This document shows positions 1-11,946 of a stretch of DNA of 64,000 nucleotides, piece by piece. Origin of the DNA: Clitopilus passeckerianus (Eukaryota; Basidiomycota; Agaricomycetes; Agaricales; Entolomataceae); the NCBI GenBank assembly GCA_944990035.1, contig CALYLX010000035.1, positions 363,851 through 427,850 on the forward strand. The letters are read 5' to 3'. The first letter of the stretch is position 1. The number at the start of each line of letters is the position of its first letter. The translations under genes and the position numbers were made by a program. The notes below the pieces were generated by a model. That model did no database searches, had not been told where the DNA came from, and was given only the letters and a program-made list of their open reading frames with translations.

Positions 1-346
1 CTTTCGTGCTTCCTTTCGGAAACAATCCTGACATACACTTCTGACAGGTTCGTCTCACGAACAGCCCGCGAAACCGCCGAAGATGCCACTCAAATTTTCG
101 GAGGCCGTGCCCTTACAGTGACAGGAATGGGTAAACTAATTGAGAACGTGCGTTACCATTCATTCACCTATCTTTCTTGCATCTATCTTTGGGAGCAACA
201 TGGCTAACGGCATCTACGCACGTTTTATCTTACAGTACCACCGAACGTCGGGTTTCGATGCGATCCTTGCTGGTGCGGAAGATGTTCTGGGAGATCTTGG
301 TGTCAGGCAAGCGTTGAAGAAGATGCCGAAGGAGGCGAAGCTGTAG
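1..346 (+). CDS. Acyl-CoA dehydrogenase, C-terminal end (partial)
   Basis: Only the last two exons are in the window: about 48-147 and 236-346, separated by an 88-nt GT-AG intron, after an acceptor ending at 47. The spliced frame reads through IFGGRALTVTGMGKLIEN and then YHRTSGFDAILAGAEDVLGD before a TAG at 344-346. The FGG-RALT-GMGKLIENYHR block is the C-terminal helical domain of FAD-dependent acyl-CoA dehydrogenases, which oxidise acyl-CoA thioesters in fatty-acid or branched-chain catabolism. The FAD and catalytic regions lie upstream of the window, so chain-length specificity cannot be judged. The end KKMPKEAKL could act as a peroxisomal PTS1-like tail (AKL-type), which would place it in peroxisomes; this is inference. 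Confidence 0.82.
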
Positions 347-1393
347 GGAGGCTAGGGCTTTCCTGTAATGTAGGGAGGGGCAGATCTATTTGTCGATTAA
401 TCCAGGGTCTAACAATGCATATGTGTCTACAAGAGCTTCCGTGAGGTGTGGCAACGAGGTTGTGGCGCACAGCTAGAACTCGGAGCCTTTTGGCGGCGTA
501 TGTTGAGAGCATACGTTGTGACGTTTAATTGTGACTGACTCTATAGTTTGTATTTTACCTCCGGGCTAATTCTGCTACCGACGAAGGCGGTAGTAGACGA
601 TAATAAATCCTGTCACAAACCACTGATAGCCACTCCCGGTCGTCATTTCGTGATACAGATCGTGTGGCGCAGGAAATCAAGTGATTCGTGCTATTAAAGT
701 TGCATTCGTCCTCGGTCAGTTTTCTCTACAAACCTCAGCTATCTAGCCTTGAGGATTCGGAGTCATTTAAATGTGGATAAGTTAAGACTCATCTCAGTGT
801 GGCGTTATGGTATCATCATTATCAGCGTCGTTTGCCTTAGATCCGAGGACATGATACATCCAAGCTACGATTAGATTGGCGCCCATTAAGCCATTTCATC
901 AATTGGACTCGGAGGAGCCTCACAAATGCAACGAGGACGTTGGGTGACGGCAGACGTCGTCATACCTGCCAGGGAGATAACGAAGGCCGGCCAAGCCCCT
1001 GCATCAACGGAGATATTTCGACCAGAGCATTGGACTGGATAACGCAAGCAATTTCGATTCGGTTGTTGACTTCGGGGGCCCGATTGTTGAGATCTACCCA
1101 GATATGTGCCTCGCCGCGGCGTCGAAGCGTTCAGCAGGGATGCCGATCAACATGCAGCCTGTTGAAGTCTTCATCGCCGGCGGGCAGCCAGCGCCACAAA
1201 GAATACTTCATATCGAATGTTTTCCGAGTGGTGTATTATCAGGGACACGAGGTCCATAGTTTTGGACGTTCCTTGGCGAAGAAAGGAAGGGTAGAGAGGC
1301 AGTAGTCGTCGATAGTAAAGCCATCACGGGGGCTGTTAGTCAGTAAAGCTCAGTGTCAAACAAATAAATGGTCTTTTGTTTACAACGACGACT
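347..1393. other. Intergenic stretch with a coding-like fragment
   Basis: No complete gene can be supported. Between about 926 and 1260 on the plus strand two open stretches in different frames look protein-like. The first begins MQRGRWVTADVVIPAREITK. The second, in another frame, includes NFDSVVDFGGPIVEIYPDM. A stop and a frame change separate them and I recognise no family. This may be a decayed gene or chance. The last part serves as the upstream region of the Tad2 gene. Confidence 0.4.
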
Positions 1394-2182
<789 letters not shown>

Positions 2183-2374
2183 TTAATTACCGCTAGCAGC
2201 CTAAAATATCCGAAGTCACCAAAAGTCAACCTCTCCGTCGCTGAGAATGACCCCATCATGTGCTACAAATAAGGAGGGCACAAAAGTAAAACCAACCCGT
2301 GCTAATAAATGTCCATAGAATACCCAGAGTAAGAGACAGAGCTAAATTCCCCGAAAATGTCCCCCGGAAGCAAC

Positions 2375-5300
2375 TTAAAGAGATGAACCCTTGAGAGTGT
2401 CCTTCCATACCAAGCCCAAAGATTGGGCTACAAAACCCCACTTGTCAGCTGACTCTTGGATCCTGATCGCAGTGGTGAGCCTAAATCAAGAACAAGGGCT
2501 TTAAAAAACTCACCTCTTTTCTGTCGATTTGCCAGCCCCGTGTCCAGCCTTCTTATCCACTCGGAGAAGCAGAGGGTGAGGGTTTTGAGGGAGAGTGTGC
2601 TGAAGTGTCGCCGCGAGCTTGAACGAGTGCATTGGCACGACGCGATCATCATCTACTCGGAAATGAGCTTCGTACACTTGACAAATTGAGCGTCTACTCA
2701 CGATCGGCGGTCAAAAGTAGCGTCGGGGGTAGTGTCTTCTTAGGATTAACGTTGTGCACGGGAGACAGGGGGTAGATGAAATCGAATTCCTTTGGGTCAT
2801 CAGGGTCACCATAGTCACTCGTCCATGCCTTGCCTAAAGCGGAAATGCGGTGAAAACCAGACCACGGAAAACCTGAGCAGCAATCACGTACCGATGGTGA
2901 ATTTCGAGAACTGGGCAAAATTTCTGATTAGTCGTCAGATGAGGTGGTGGCCAGGTGCGGACATACCTTGAGGAGATCCATGACTCCTACATCTGCAACT
3001 GCGGCTCCAAAAGTACCCTCAGGGGCGCGGTTTATGCATGCCCCCACCAGCAGACCTGATAATTCAATTGGATCCGGAGCAAGTCTCAGCGAGGGGATAA
3101 CGAACCTCCATTCGATCCGCCATTAATAGCAACTTTTCCTGCGCCCGCGTATTTATTCTTCACGAGGTATTCCCTGGAATAGATGGGTTTAAATGAGGGT
3201 CATATTTGGATCAAGACTGAATAGAACTCACGTTGCAGCAATGAAGTCGTCGAAGCAGTTGTGCTTGCGCTCCTTGGTCCCGGCTAGATGCCAGTCCTCA
3301 CCGAACTCTGCGCCTCCTCGAATGTTTGGTACAGCGAGGACGGCACTGTAGACTTGCAGGAATGACATGAGTGTCGGGCTGAAGAAAGGGTTGATAGACA
3401 CGCTGAAGCCGCCGTAGCCTATTTTCGTAATCCATGTCAGGGATCTGCCCTATAACGAATAAGCCCTTCGCAACACACCGTATTGCAAAGCAGGAGCCGT
3501 CCCGTCGAATTTTGTGTCTTTATGACGGACGATGAACATGGGAACCTTGGTTCCGTCCTTACTGGGATACCAAACCTGTCAGAAATATCAGTTCGCATCG
3601 CAAATAGAATCGCCATCGATAGATTCAGACATACCTGAAGCGCTTCAAAGTCATCGGGTTTCAAACCGTTGACAGTAGTCGATCGGTATGTGCTTGTCCA
3701 TCGTTGTCCCTCAGGGGCCGTGAAGTCATAGCGAGCGATTGTCCCAGGGGTATTGAAGCTCGTCATTGTGACAAATAGATGGGCATGCTTCTCCTCGCCA
3801 GAAACAGAGGCAGAGCCAACGAAGTCGGGAGCCAAGCGAGTAAGTTGTTTGCCCGCCTTGTTGTAAAGATAGATCTCGTCCTTGACCTGAAGTAACTCGC
3901 TCAGCGATTGTGCTTAACCAAGATGACCGTGAACTTACATCGCGCTTGTATACGAGAGCCAGGTAGTCTTTATTGACGCAGCGTACCGAGCCCAATGTCG
4001 CTTTGGGATCTTCAGGGATGAGATCCCGGAATTTCGGTACATCGGCTGACACATCGACTGTTACCAGCTTGTTCTGCGGCGCGTTCGCATTCGTGGACAA
4101 GTAGAAGACAGGGCCATCGTTGGTGATCCTTGGCGTATATTTAGTCGAAGGAGAGTGAGAGAAAAGGAATAGGAAGGCTCACAGGTTGTACTCGGACTCG
4201 AACTCGTTGACGACCTTCTTCCACGCGATGTTGGGGCCAATCTTGTTCTTGGTGAGATCGGCGACCCAGAAGAGGTTTTTCTGTTCATTCCGTAGAAGTG
4301 GATCAGTTAATCCGTGAATCAAATCAATGAGAGACGAACTCACCCTTCCACTGTCGCGTGAGACGTACATGATCAAATACTTCCCATCTTCCGTAACTTC
4401 GGCACTCCACATCCATTCGGGATTCGCCTTGTCGCTATGGATGAGGATATCATCCACTGGAGAGCGAAGTGTTCATGAGTTGTAGTTGAGGAGCCAGTGC
4501 AAAACCGACATACCTTGTGACGTCCCAACGCGGTGGTAGTACAGCATGGCGTCTTTATCACTGCCGGTCTCGATACCATTGTTGAGTTGACCTTTGGCAG
4601 GATATCGCTGAACGAAACAGTTAGAACTGCGGGCAGAACACGGGAGAAAATTGACATGCCTGATAGAAAAAGCCTTTCGAGTCTCGCGTCCAAGTGATAG
4701 ACGAGAACTTCACGTGATGGAGCTCACCCTTGAGCCTGCCGTCGTCCACACCGGAAGCTTTACTGGCCCTTGATAAGGGAGATTCCGCAGACCGGATGTA
4801 TATGGTTGAAAAATCGCTCCCCTGCCACGTAAACGTTTCAGAAATGTTTCGCGTTCACAAAAGGAAGAGATTTACCGAATAAGAGATACCATAGGCGAAA
4901 TATTTGCCGTCTTCAGAAAAATCGTAGGTTGACAGAGCAGCAGTACCATCTTCGGTAAGCACATTGGCCTACGTCACAGGCGATCAAAATCAGCGGAGGT
5001 CTCCCCTTTGAAATTAACAAGACTTACGTCAAAAAACACGTCGCCGACGGCCTCGTCTGGTTGCGAGAAGTCCGGCAGTGACTTGGTTTTAGAACGGAAC
5101 ACGACTGCGCGTCAAATACACGTTATTCTCAGTGTATGACGGCGTTCCTTGTGCCACATACCTGATTGCGCCTGTAGACCGCTGTTGTAGAACCAGTACC
5201 AGTGGCCATCGCCAATGAGAGCAGGAGCAGAGAACTAGGGAGCAACATTCATGACACCATCGCGTTGGAGCAACGTAGGAGTTACCTTGGCGTAATCCAT

Positions 5301-5534
5301 GTTGGCGCGGAACACGCCTTCGAGCTTTTCGCGATCCGGATTTTTGTCCAGGTACGTCCTCGTGTAGTCCTGCTGGACTGTTGTCCATTTGTCGGTCTCT
5401 TCGGAAGATTCCTCGAGCCAATTGTATGGGTCAGCTATCTTTACTTCGCCTCGAGACGCGCTCTTATAGACATCGACGTGGTCGGACCTGCGAGTGGCAG
5501 GGTAAGTTCCAGGAGTCCAGTGGGTTGGCGCCAT
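2375..5534 (-). CDS. Prolyl oligopeptidase (S9A serine peptidase)
   Basis: Cytosolic peptidase that cuts short peptides after proline; some mushroom paralogs also macrocyclise peptides. Many short exons (about 16) can be joined. The N-terminus has [20 protein letters not shown] and DPYNWLEES. The propeller includes [26 protein letters not shown] and [16 protein letters not shown]. The hydrolase domain has QYGYGGF, the nucleophile serine in GGSNGG (codons interrupted by an intron near 3100), the aspartate in [11 protein letters not shown], and the histidine in [12 protein letters not shown]. The triad is therefore complete. The end reads [13 protein letters not shown]. The start is set at the methionine of MAPTHWTPG; an in-frame ATG at 5624 would add 30 residues. 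One intron uses a GC donor (CAG|GCATGT, near 4659). No peptide precursor gene is recognisable nearby, so a housekeeping role is the default reading. Confidence 0.9.
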
Positions 5535-8023
5535 AGAAGTCGCAGAGGAAAAAATAGAACGTATATGTAGTTTAAGACCGCGAGTCGTCGAGAAACGCAG
5601 ATTCTGAACAGCAAAACGCAACATCCGGAGAATTGGAGATGGCCTTTATAAGGGAAAAGATGGGATTGCGAGAGGTATTACATAACGCCCGTTTCAGGGG
5701 TCCCTCTCATCGCCGGATCGATGAAATTATCACCCTTGAAATGAAGAAATGAGCATCCTAAAGATGCAATACGCCTTTCGGACGACGAGATGAAAGATGA
5801 TCAAAGCGTGAAAGACCTCCGTCAAACCCTGGAGCGGGTCAGGAACCACCCCGATCGTTCTCGGACCGGTTAGTATCATGAAAACCATCGTGTTCTCGTG
5901 CCACGCCGTACAAAATCTGAGGACAAGCTCGCCGCAGAAAACCTGAGCTCGGCCCAGGTGGAAACGGAAGTATCCTGGATCCCATCGCCGCGTAGAAAGT
6001 GTCATGTGGGACCTTTCTTTCTTGCGGCAGGCTCGAATTGGTGGTGAACCTTCAGGTGCCCGAAGGATTAGGAAAAAACATATCGTGCAGCTGGCCACGG
6101 GATCGTCGCATGAACACCGCGGTCCGATAAGATATGGCAGTCCGATTACCAGATCTAACTAGTTCTGATACCAAGTCCACCCTTGGATTGAACCATGGTT
6201 ACGAGCACGAGCTATCGCCTGCTGTTCATTAAATATTGCCGAAACTATTCATTCTGCCACAAGCTTGACAGTTCGACATAAAACAGCAGGGTGAAAATAA
6301 CCGGGTCGGTTATGTCGATAGCTTGTGTATGCCCAACACAGGTTATAGGTTGTAATATACGAAATGAATAGACGTGCAAAATGGATATCCCTAGGAAATG
6401 AAGCGTCCAAGGCGAAGTTCTCCGGTCGATTTCCCAAACTCCCCGCGGCAATAGGCCACCGAAGGTTGTTCATATGCTCACTAATCATAAACGAACTGCA
6501 TTTGAGGAGCTAACCGTTGCAAATGCGAAATTAATTGCTGTTCATTATACGCCAAATATTAGCGGGTCCTGCTCTAGCCCCCATGCACGACCTTTAATCC
6601 CCAGGTTTCTGCGGCCGATTTGACAGGACACTTTTGCAACAGCCACCTCGGCCGAAGATCGCACCGAAACGTGCTATGTAGACCTACCTGAATGCCATGC
6701 ACTTTCTGAGTAAACATCTCAGTTTACACAGGGTTGTTGGGATACACGAGCAACGCCCTGCAGCACGTATCCGACATCGGGAAGATCCTAGGGCTAGGGC
6801 AGCTTTTGCCGTGCAAACCATGTCATGGCAGCTGCCTGCCGGCGGGCCAGGTAAATCTGGATGGTGGAAGAAGACCACACGGTGGACGGATGTCATATGT
6901 AGCACCAAATGAGGTTATTAAGATATCATGGGAGTCTTGCACAATCGATGAGATTTCTAGATCGCTTCGAACTCGTCGCCATTGCAAGCGCGGTGTGTAG
7001 CTGCCACCTGATAGCGGCGCGTTCATCATATCCACGGACATGTCGATGTCGAGAGGTATACACCTGTTGTGTGGATCTGAGTGAAGGAAGGCCAAAATCA
7101 CGTTTCTTGGGCTGCGCGGACACAGCCTACGGATCGAATAGGCTTTCAAGGTTGTATTGATCCACGAGCCGAAGAAGTCTTCAGAAGAGAACACGACGCC
7201 ATCCCATTGGACGATTCCACCTTATTCAAGTTAACCTTTGCTTCGTCGAAGTACCTTCGCAGATATCGATCGCTGACCTTGAATGTCGATGTGCAGCCAG
7301 GAAGGGTGGTCCCGATATCGATGGAATTGTATTGATATGTGCCGCATGGAGTTCGGGACGGTAGAACCCATGTTGTATACTTGTATAAAAGGTGCCAGAC
7401 AAAAGCATACGAGATTAGATTCTGGATAAGGTTTTAAAGAAACCACACGGCCCTTGAATTCCAAGAAAAGCGGGAGCAAAGAGTCCGTCGTGAATCCGGG
7501 AATAGCCAGGTACAAAGGTCTGATCCTGGGGAGTTTTTTTTTTAGGATTTTTGAGATGAAGGTTCTAAACTCCTTTTTCAGCGGAATTTTAGGGATTACC
7601 TTCCGCCATTTCGGGTTCCGGAGAGTTTGTTCGCCCAGAAAAGCCTTGGAAGAGACAGGAGTACTGTGCCTCCAGGCCCGGTGCTGTGAGGTACATACAA
7701 TAGTGTTTTTAGTACAGATTCAGGAGCAAGGTACAGAAGAGCTGCAGCCAGGCGAGAAGAGCTATTCTGGCTCCCCTCATTGCGGGGCTTGTCAAGGTAC
7801 CCCAGTAAAAAGGCGCTCAAGCAGGCCCGCTGAGAACAAACAGAGGGTTTCAAAGATGGCAATGTTTTCCCACCGACTGGGTACCCATCACGTGCCTCTG
7901 AGGTCACTGACGGATCGACACGAAATGCGCGTTTGTCAAGTTCCCAAGTCACAGCGAAATTTCCCCTAAGCTCGCCGCTGGTCGCCGTTTCGACCCTGGC
8001 CCCAACGACGTTGACCAGTTGAT
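5535..8023. other. Long non-coding or unrecognised stretch
   Basis: I see no gene I can support. Minus-strand open segments at about 7515-7231 and 7220-6823 look weakly protein-like (for example WDGVVFSSEDFFGSWINTTL in the second) and could be pieces of a decayed F-box-type gene, but stops separate them and no intron set joins them. Plus-strand open frames at 6697-7000 and 7454-7969 have no recognisable similarity. A run of ten T lies near 7535. The right end is the upstream region of the carrier gene. Confidence 0.4.
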
Positions 8024-9349
8024 ATGCCAGAAACCTCTGGGAATGGCATAAGCAAGCAACCTGCGAGTTTCTTTGCAACGACGGCGTTGGTATGTACTTT
8101 CAAGTCGATGTGGAAACTTTTACGAATGATCATTGAACGTAGGACCATGCTGCTGCAGGACTTGGAGCTGGAGTCGTCACCACACTATGCATGAACCCAC
8201 TTGACTTGCTAAAGATTAAGTTTCAAGTAGAGACTGGAAAGCAACCTGGAGGGATGGGACGCCATATGTGGTATTCGTTACGGAATATCCAGCAGAGTTA
8301 CGGATGGAAGGGGCTCTACAGAGGGCTAAGTCCAAATATTGCAGGAAACGCGTCCAGTTGGGGCCTTTACTTCCTATTGTGAGTTCTTTGCTATACCATA
8401 TGGATCATTGCCTCACCAGTGATTGCAGTTATAACATGCTAAAGAAAAGAGCATCTGGAGGTGACATAAACCAAACTCTATCTGCCGGTGCATACCTATT
8501 GTGCTCAGCTCAAGCAAGTCCGCGACTTTTCATATAATGCATTCGCAACGTTTGTTCACCATTTTGCAGGTGCTGTTACTGCCGTCATGACGAATCCGTT
8601 TTGGCTCATACGAGTCAGAATGTTTACCACCCAGGCTAACTCTCCGTCGGCGTACCGGGGCTTATGGGGTTGGTGCGATCCTGCTCTCAATTCATTGGCA
8701 GTTGAATGAAATACCTTTTTTATGACAGACGGCCTCTCTACTATTGTCCGAACGGAAGGAGTACTAGGACTTTTCCGAGGTACATCACTTGCCCTTGTTG
8801 GAGTCAGTACAGGGGCGATCCAATTCATGGCCTATGAGAAGATGAAGAAGTGGGGCTTTGACCGGAAGAAACGCCAATATCAGAAAGCTGGTTTGGAATG
8901 GAATACCGATGCAGATAAATTAGTTCGTGACTTCCGTTCTTCTTCCGTCTTCCGTCCTTCTGATAAGCGTTCCGTCCTAGTCCAACGCAGCTTATACCTT
9001 CATGTCTATATCGAGCAAAATAACAGCCTTGGTTATTACTTATCCTTATCAAGTTGTGCGGTCCCGAATTCAGGTTAGTGATTTGCAGGCTTTATCACAA
9101 AGGCTCCACAGTTTAACTGGAGATTTGTAGGATAAGGCATCTTCCACCTTGTTCCCGAATATACCTACGACTATCAAGCGGACGTGGGCACAAGACGGTG
9201 TACGCGGGTTCTACCGGGGACTTGGGACCAATCTAGTGCGCGTTCTGCCCGGAACATGTGTCACATTTGTGGTGTATGAAAACTTGGCTTGGCTGCTACG
9301 CTCGTCAGCTGCACGGAGGGAGGCACGGCAAGAGGAGGAGCTGGTGTAG
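8024..9349 (+). CDS. FLX1: Mitochondrial FAD/folate carrier, FLX1/SLC25A32 type
   Basis: Inner-membrane mitochondrial carrier, expected to exchange FAD or folate between cytosol and matrix. Seven exons join in frame: 8024-8089, 8143-8378, 8429-8517, 8570-8668, 8729-8922, 8981-9073 and 9131-9349, giving 331 aa. All three Px[D/E] carrier signatures or their variants are visible: MNPLDLLKIK, TNPFWLIRVRM and TYPYQVVRSRIQ. Each is followed by a WKGLYRGL-, GLFRGTS- or VRGFYRGLGTN-type matrix-helix motif. The tryptophan in repeat 2 (NPFW) is characteristic of the FLX1/folate-carrier subgroup. One donor is GTCCGC (8518). The start ATG is followed by MPETSGNGISKQPASFF. Substrate is inferred from family only. 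Confidence 0.88.
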
Positions 9350-9532
9350 ACATTGGTACTTAACATATTCGTTGTATACTTTATAATGACGTTTATTAGA
9401 TTTAATCGCAAAATAGACACCACTTGCTCACGCTATGGTCATGTCATTTCTTAACTCATGCATTTTGTCTGGTTTGGAACTGCGAATAAGGTGTCAAATC
9501 GGGCAAAAATATTCGAATTGCCTAAAAGTATG

Positions 9533-9634
9533 TGCTCCCTGCAAGGCTCGAACTTGCGACCTCCGGATTACACACTCTGAGTGTGGCATACAATCGTATG
9601 AGACCGGCGCTCTAACCAACTGAGCCAAGGAAGC
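9533..9634 (-). tRNA. Elongator tRNA-Met (CAT) with a 28-nt intron
   Basis: Read on the minus strand, this stretch folds as a tRNA. A 7-bp acceptor stem pairs GCTTCCT with AGGGAGC (one T-G pair) and ends in discriminator A. The A box is GGCTCAGTTGGTTAGAGC and the T arm GCAAGTTCGAGCCTTGC, with perfect pairing. The anticodon arm is CCGGT-CTCATAA-TCCGG with anticodon CAT, including the T-T pair at its base that is usual in elongator tRNA-Met. It is interrupted one base 3' of the anticodon by a 28-nt intron, the canonical position. Mature length is 74 nt. Confidence 0.93.
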
Positions 9635-10450
9635 CTTTGCTCGACTCTTGGCAGAGCAACATCGCAGCGGCCTTTCGCTTCAACTTGGATTCCTAGGTGC
9701 TTACCCCAATTCCAACGAATGACCCCCTTTAACTCATACCATTACCATGGTCTACGTGGAACAAAATCCGCTTGGTGTGCGAATCCTCCTTCAGCTCCCT
9801 TTCTGGCATCGTCCGGAGAGTGTCCACAGCTGGAGGTCCGACATGGAAAGCCAGACTCTCCGTGACTTGTCGAACTCGGAGGCCCATGAAAAACCGAGGC
9901 TCACTGAAAACGAAAAGGGATGCACCTTGACCGTGTGCCTTGCTACAGGTGGATATCAATGGTTTACATCGGACTTACTAGCTGTTTCTTATCCTAGGCA
10001 AACTCCGGGTGTTCAAGCCCAATGATCGTTATCCCTGAAGAGTTTGTTTTACGGTTTTTCGAACTTACTACACCTGCCCACTGATGGAAGATTGCTCTGT
10101 TTTCTATGCCCAAGAGGTGCTATCGAGGATCTTCAAGCTCTATGGCACCGTACGCTGGCCGGTGGTCGTTTATTTTTCCAGAAAAAGAAACTGCGCTTAC
10201 TCTGAATCGAACATAGAGCTCTGTGGTATTGTCTCCTCAGCGTCATTTCAGCTTAGGCCAGCGGTTCGATTCCAATCTGTCCGCCACTTGTTTGTGTTTG
10301 CTATGCTACGAGGCCGTTCATAATGCAGACCACCGGCGTGGTTCGATTCCTCACCCTCAACCTTTTCCTCTAATTCTGTTTTTACATCCCTTGAAGGGGT
10401 TTTATAGAAAAATACATATTCTATACCTATAAACCTCCTTTCTCCGCCCT
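9635..10450. other. Intergenic stretch between tRNA-Met and cyclin gene
   Basis: No gene can be supported. Open frames at 9747-10025 and 10084-10323 have no recognisable family. Two GGTTCGATTCC strings (near 10262 and 10339) match a tRNA B box but do not fold. The distal part precedes the cyclin start and presumably holds its promoter. Confidence 0.4.
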
Positions 10451-11946
10451 ATGGTTTCTCGGTCGAGCGTTCGTCACCCAGCATCCCTTGCGCCGATGAG
10501 CTCGCACGATCCAGCACTCGTTCACCTGATGGGCAAGCGGGTATCGAGAGAGATGATAGAATACGTTGCTCGCCATGCGTCAAATGTCATTCAAATCGAA
10601 GGCGAACATCTATCACAGCATGGACCTCCGGCAACGCCATCTACCCCCCAAAAGGTCACGTTCATCGACCAAAAGGCGCCCCTACCCCACCAGATGATCT
10701 CGCTCGAGAACTTCATCCTCCACCTCGTCAAGTGCTCAAATGTGCAGGTTCCGACTCTTCTGACAACGCTGATACTCCTGGAACGCTTGCGGGCAAAGCT
10801 ACCGCCAATGGCGAAAGGTTCGTAAGCCCCTTACTCCAAACGGTCTGATACTAAACCGCCATTTGAAAAATAGGAATACCATGCACGCGTCATCGAGTTT
10901 TCTTGGCAACGCTCATTGTCACCGCCAAATACCTTAACGACTCCTCGCCAAAGAACTGCCATTGGGCGAACTACTCAGTCATGTTCGATGTCACCGAGAT
11001 CAACCTTATGGAGAAACAGCTCCTTTTCCTCCTCGATTATGATTTACGGTTCGACGAGGCTGAGGCATGCAAGAGTTTTGCGCCGTTTATGGCGTCCAGT
11101 GCCATGGACCTCTCAACAAGAGCGAGGGCGCTTGATAGGGTGACGAAGGCAGGCAAGGCGAGGGCTGAAGCACAGGCACACCAATCATGCACATCCCCAA
11201 CACCGACTGGAGAGGGTCCCAAGTCGGTGTCTCCTTTAGAACCACCCCAATCTTCCTCGCCAGCATCACGCTCAAGCTTAATAAAGAAGCGACCTTCCAT
11301 GGCAAATGTCAAGAAAGTCTTACTTGTTCCTCCAATGATGTGTACCACTCCAAGCACAGATTCGTTATCATCAACATCATCCTCTGACGTTGGATCTCTG
11401 GTTGATGACACTGGATCGTCGTCCTCGTCCTCTGGCTGGCTCACATCGGATACGGAATGCGACTACTCGGATGAAGATAACGCTGATGTGCATAGCGTCC
11501 ATTCTTCTGAGGATGTCGAACTGGCGCAACTAGCAATGGCTGATTTAACCATCACGAAAAAGCCCTTTTCTCTTCGGCCGGGTCCTATGTATCCCTCCAA
11601 GAACAACCGAATCGTACAAAACCGCAGTCGGAAGCCCTCTGATACCTCGTCTGTGCACACCGTGACCGCGCTGTCGCCGCCTGTCCCCCCATCACTTGCT
11701 GCAAGACCTGCCCGCGCTCTGCGAGAAGCCAAGCGAACGCTAGGATCTGCAGTTTCAAGCGGAAAACCTACTCCTTCGAGTAGCGTCGGCTCGCTCAAAC
11801 CAAGCGGTACCGGAAGCTTCCTCAGTCGCATGTTCGGTACAGGCAAGACCCAGGACAAGGAGCGAAGTGGGAGCGAGGTTGGATCTCCCATATATCAATC
11901 TGTGCCGGCGGGAGTGGTTGCGGCGACGAAGAAGTTGGTTCAATAA
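10451..11946 (+). CDS. Pho80/PCL-type cyclin
   Basis: Regulatory subunit of a Pho85-like cyclin-dependent kinase. Two exons, 10451-10817 and 10874-11946, give 479 aa. The cyclin fold spans roughly residues 85-200: ENFILHLVKCSNVQVPTLLTTLILLERL, then RHRVFLATLIVTAKYLNDSSPKNCHWANYSVMFDVTEINLMEKQLLFLLDYDLRF in pieces across the intron. The TAKYLNDSSPKNCHWA and LMEKQLLFLLDYDLR motifs are hallmarks of the Pcl/Pas1 cyclins. The remaining 250 residues are low-complexity, rich in Ser/Thr-Pro and acidic residues, and probably disordered and phosphorylated. A second in-frame Met (10496, MSSHDPAL) is an alternative start. Which Pcl cyclin it corresponds to cannot be settled here. Confidence 0.85.

Noticed and set aside
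6823..7515. Possible minus-strand F-box-like gene
   Set aside because: Two open segments look weakly protein-like but stops separate them, no splice pair joins them, and no family block is certain.
7454..8078. Overlapping open frames of 171 aa (plus) and 160 aa (minus) upstream of the FLX1-like gene
   Set aside because: They mirror each other, show no family similarity and overlap the carrier's upstream region.
10250..10372. Two GGTTCGATTCC strings resembling tRNA B boxes
   Set aside because: Neither gives a paired T stem (two or more mismatches each) and no acceptor or anticodon arm can be placed at the right distance.
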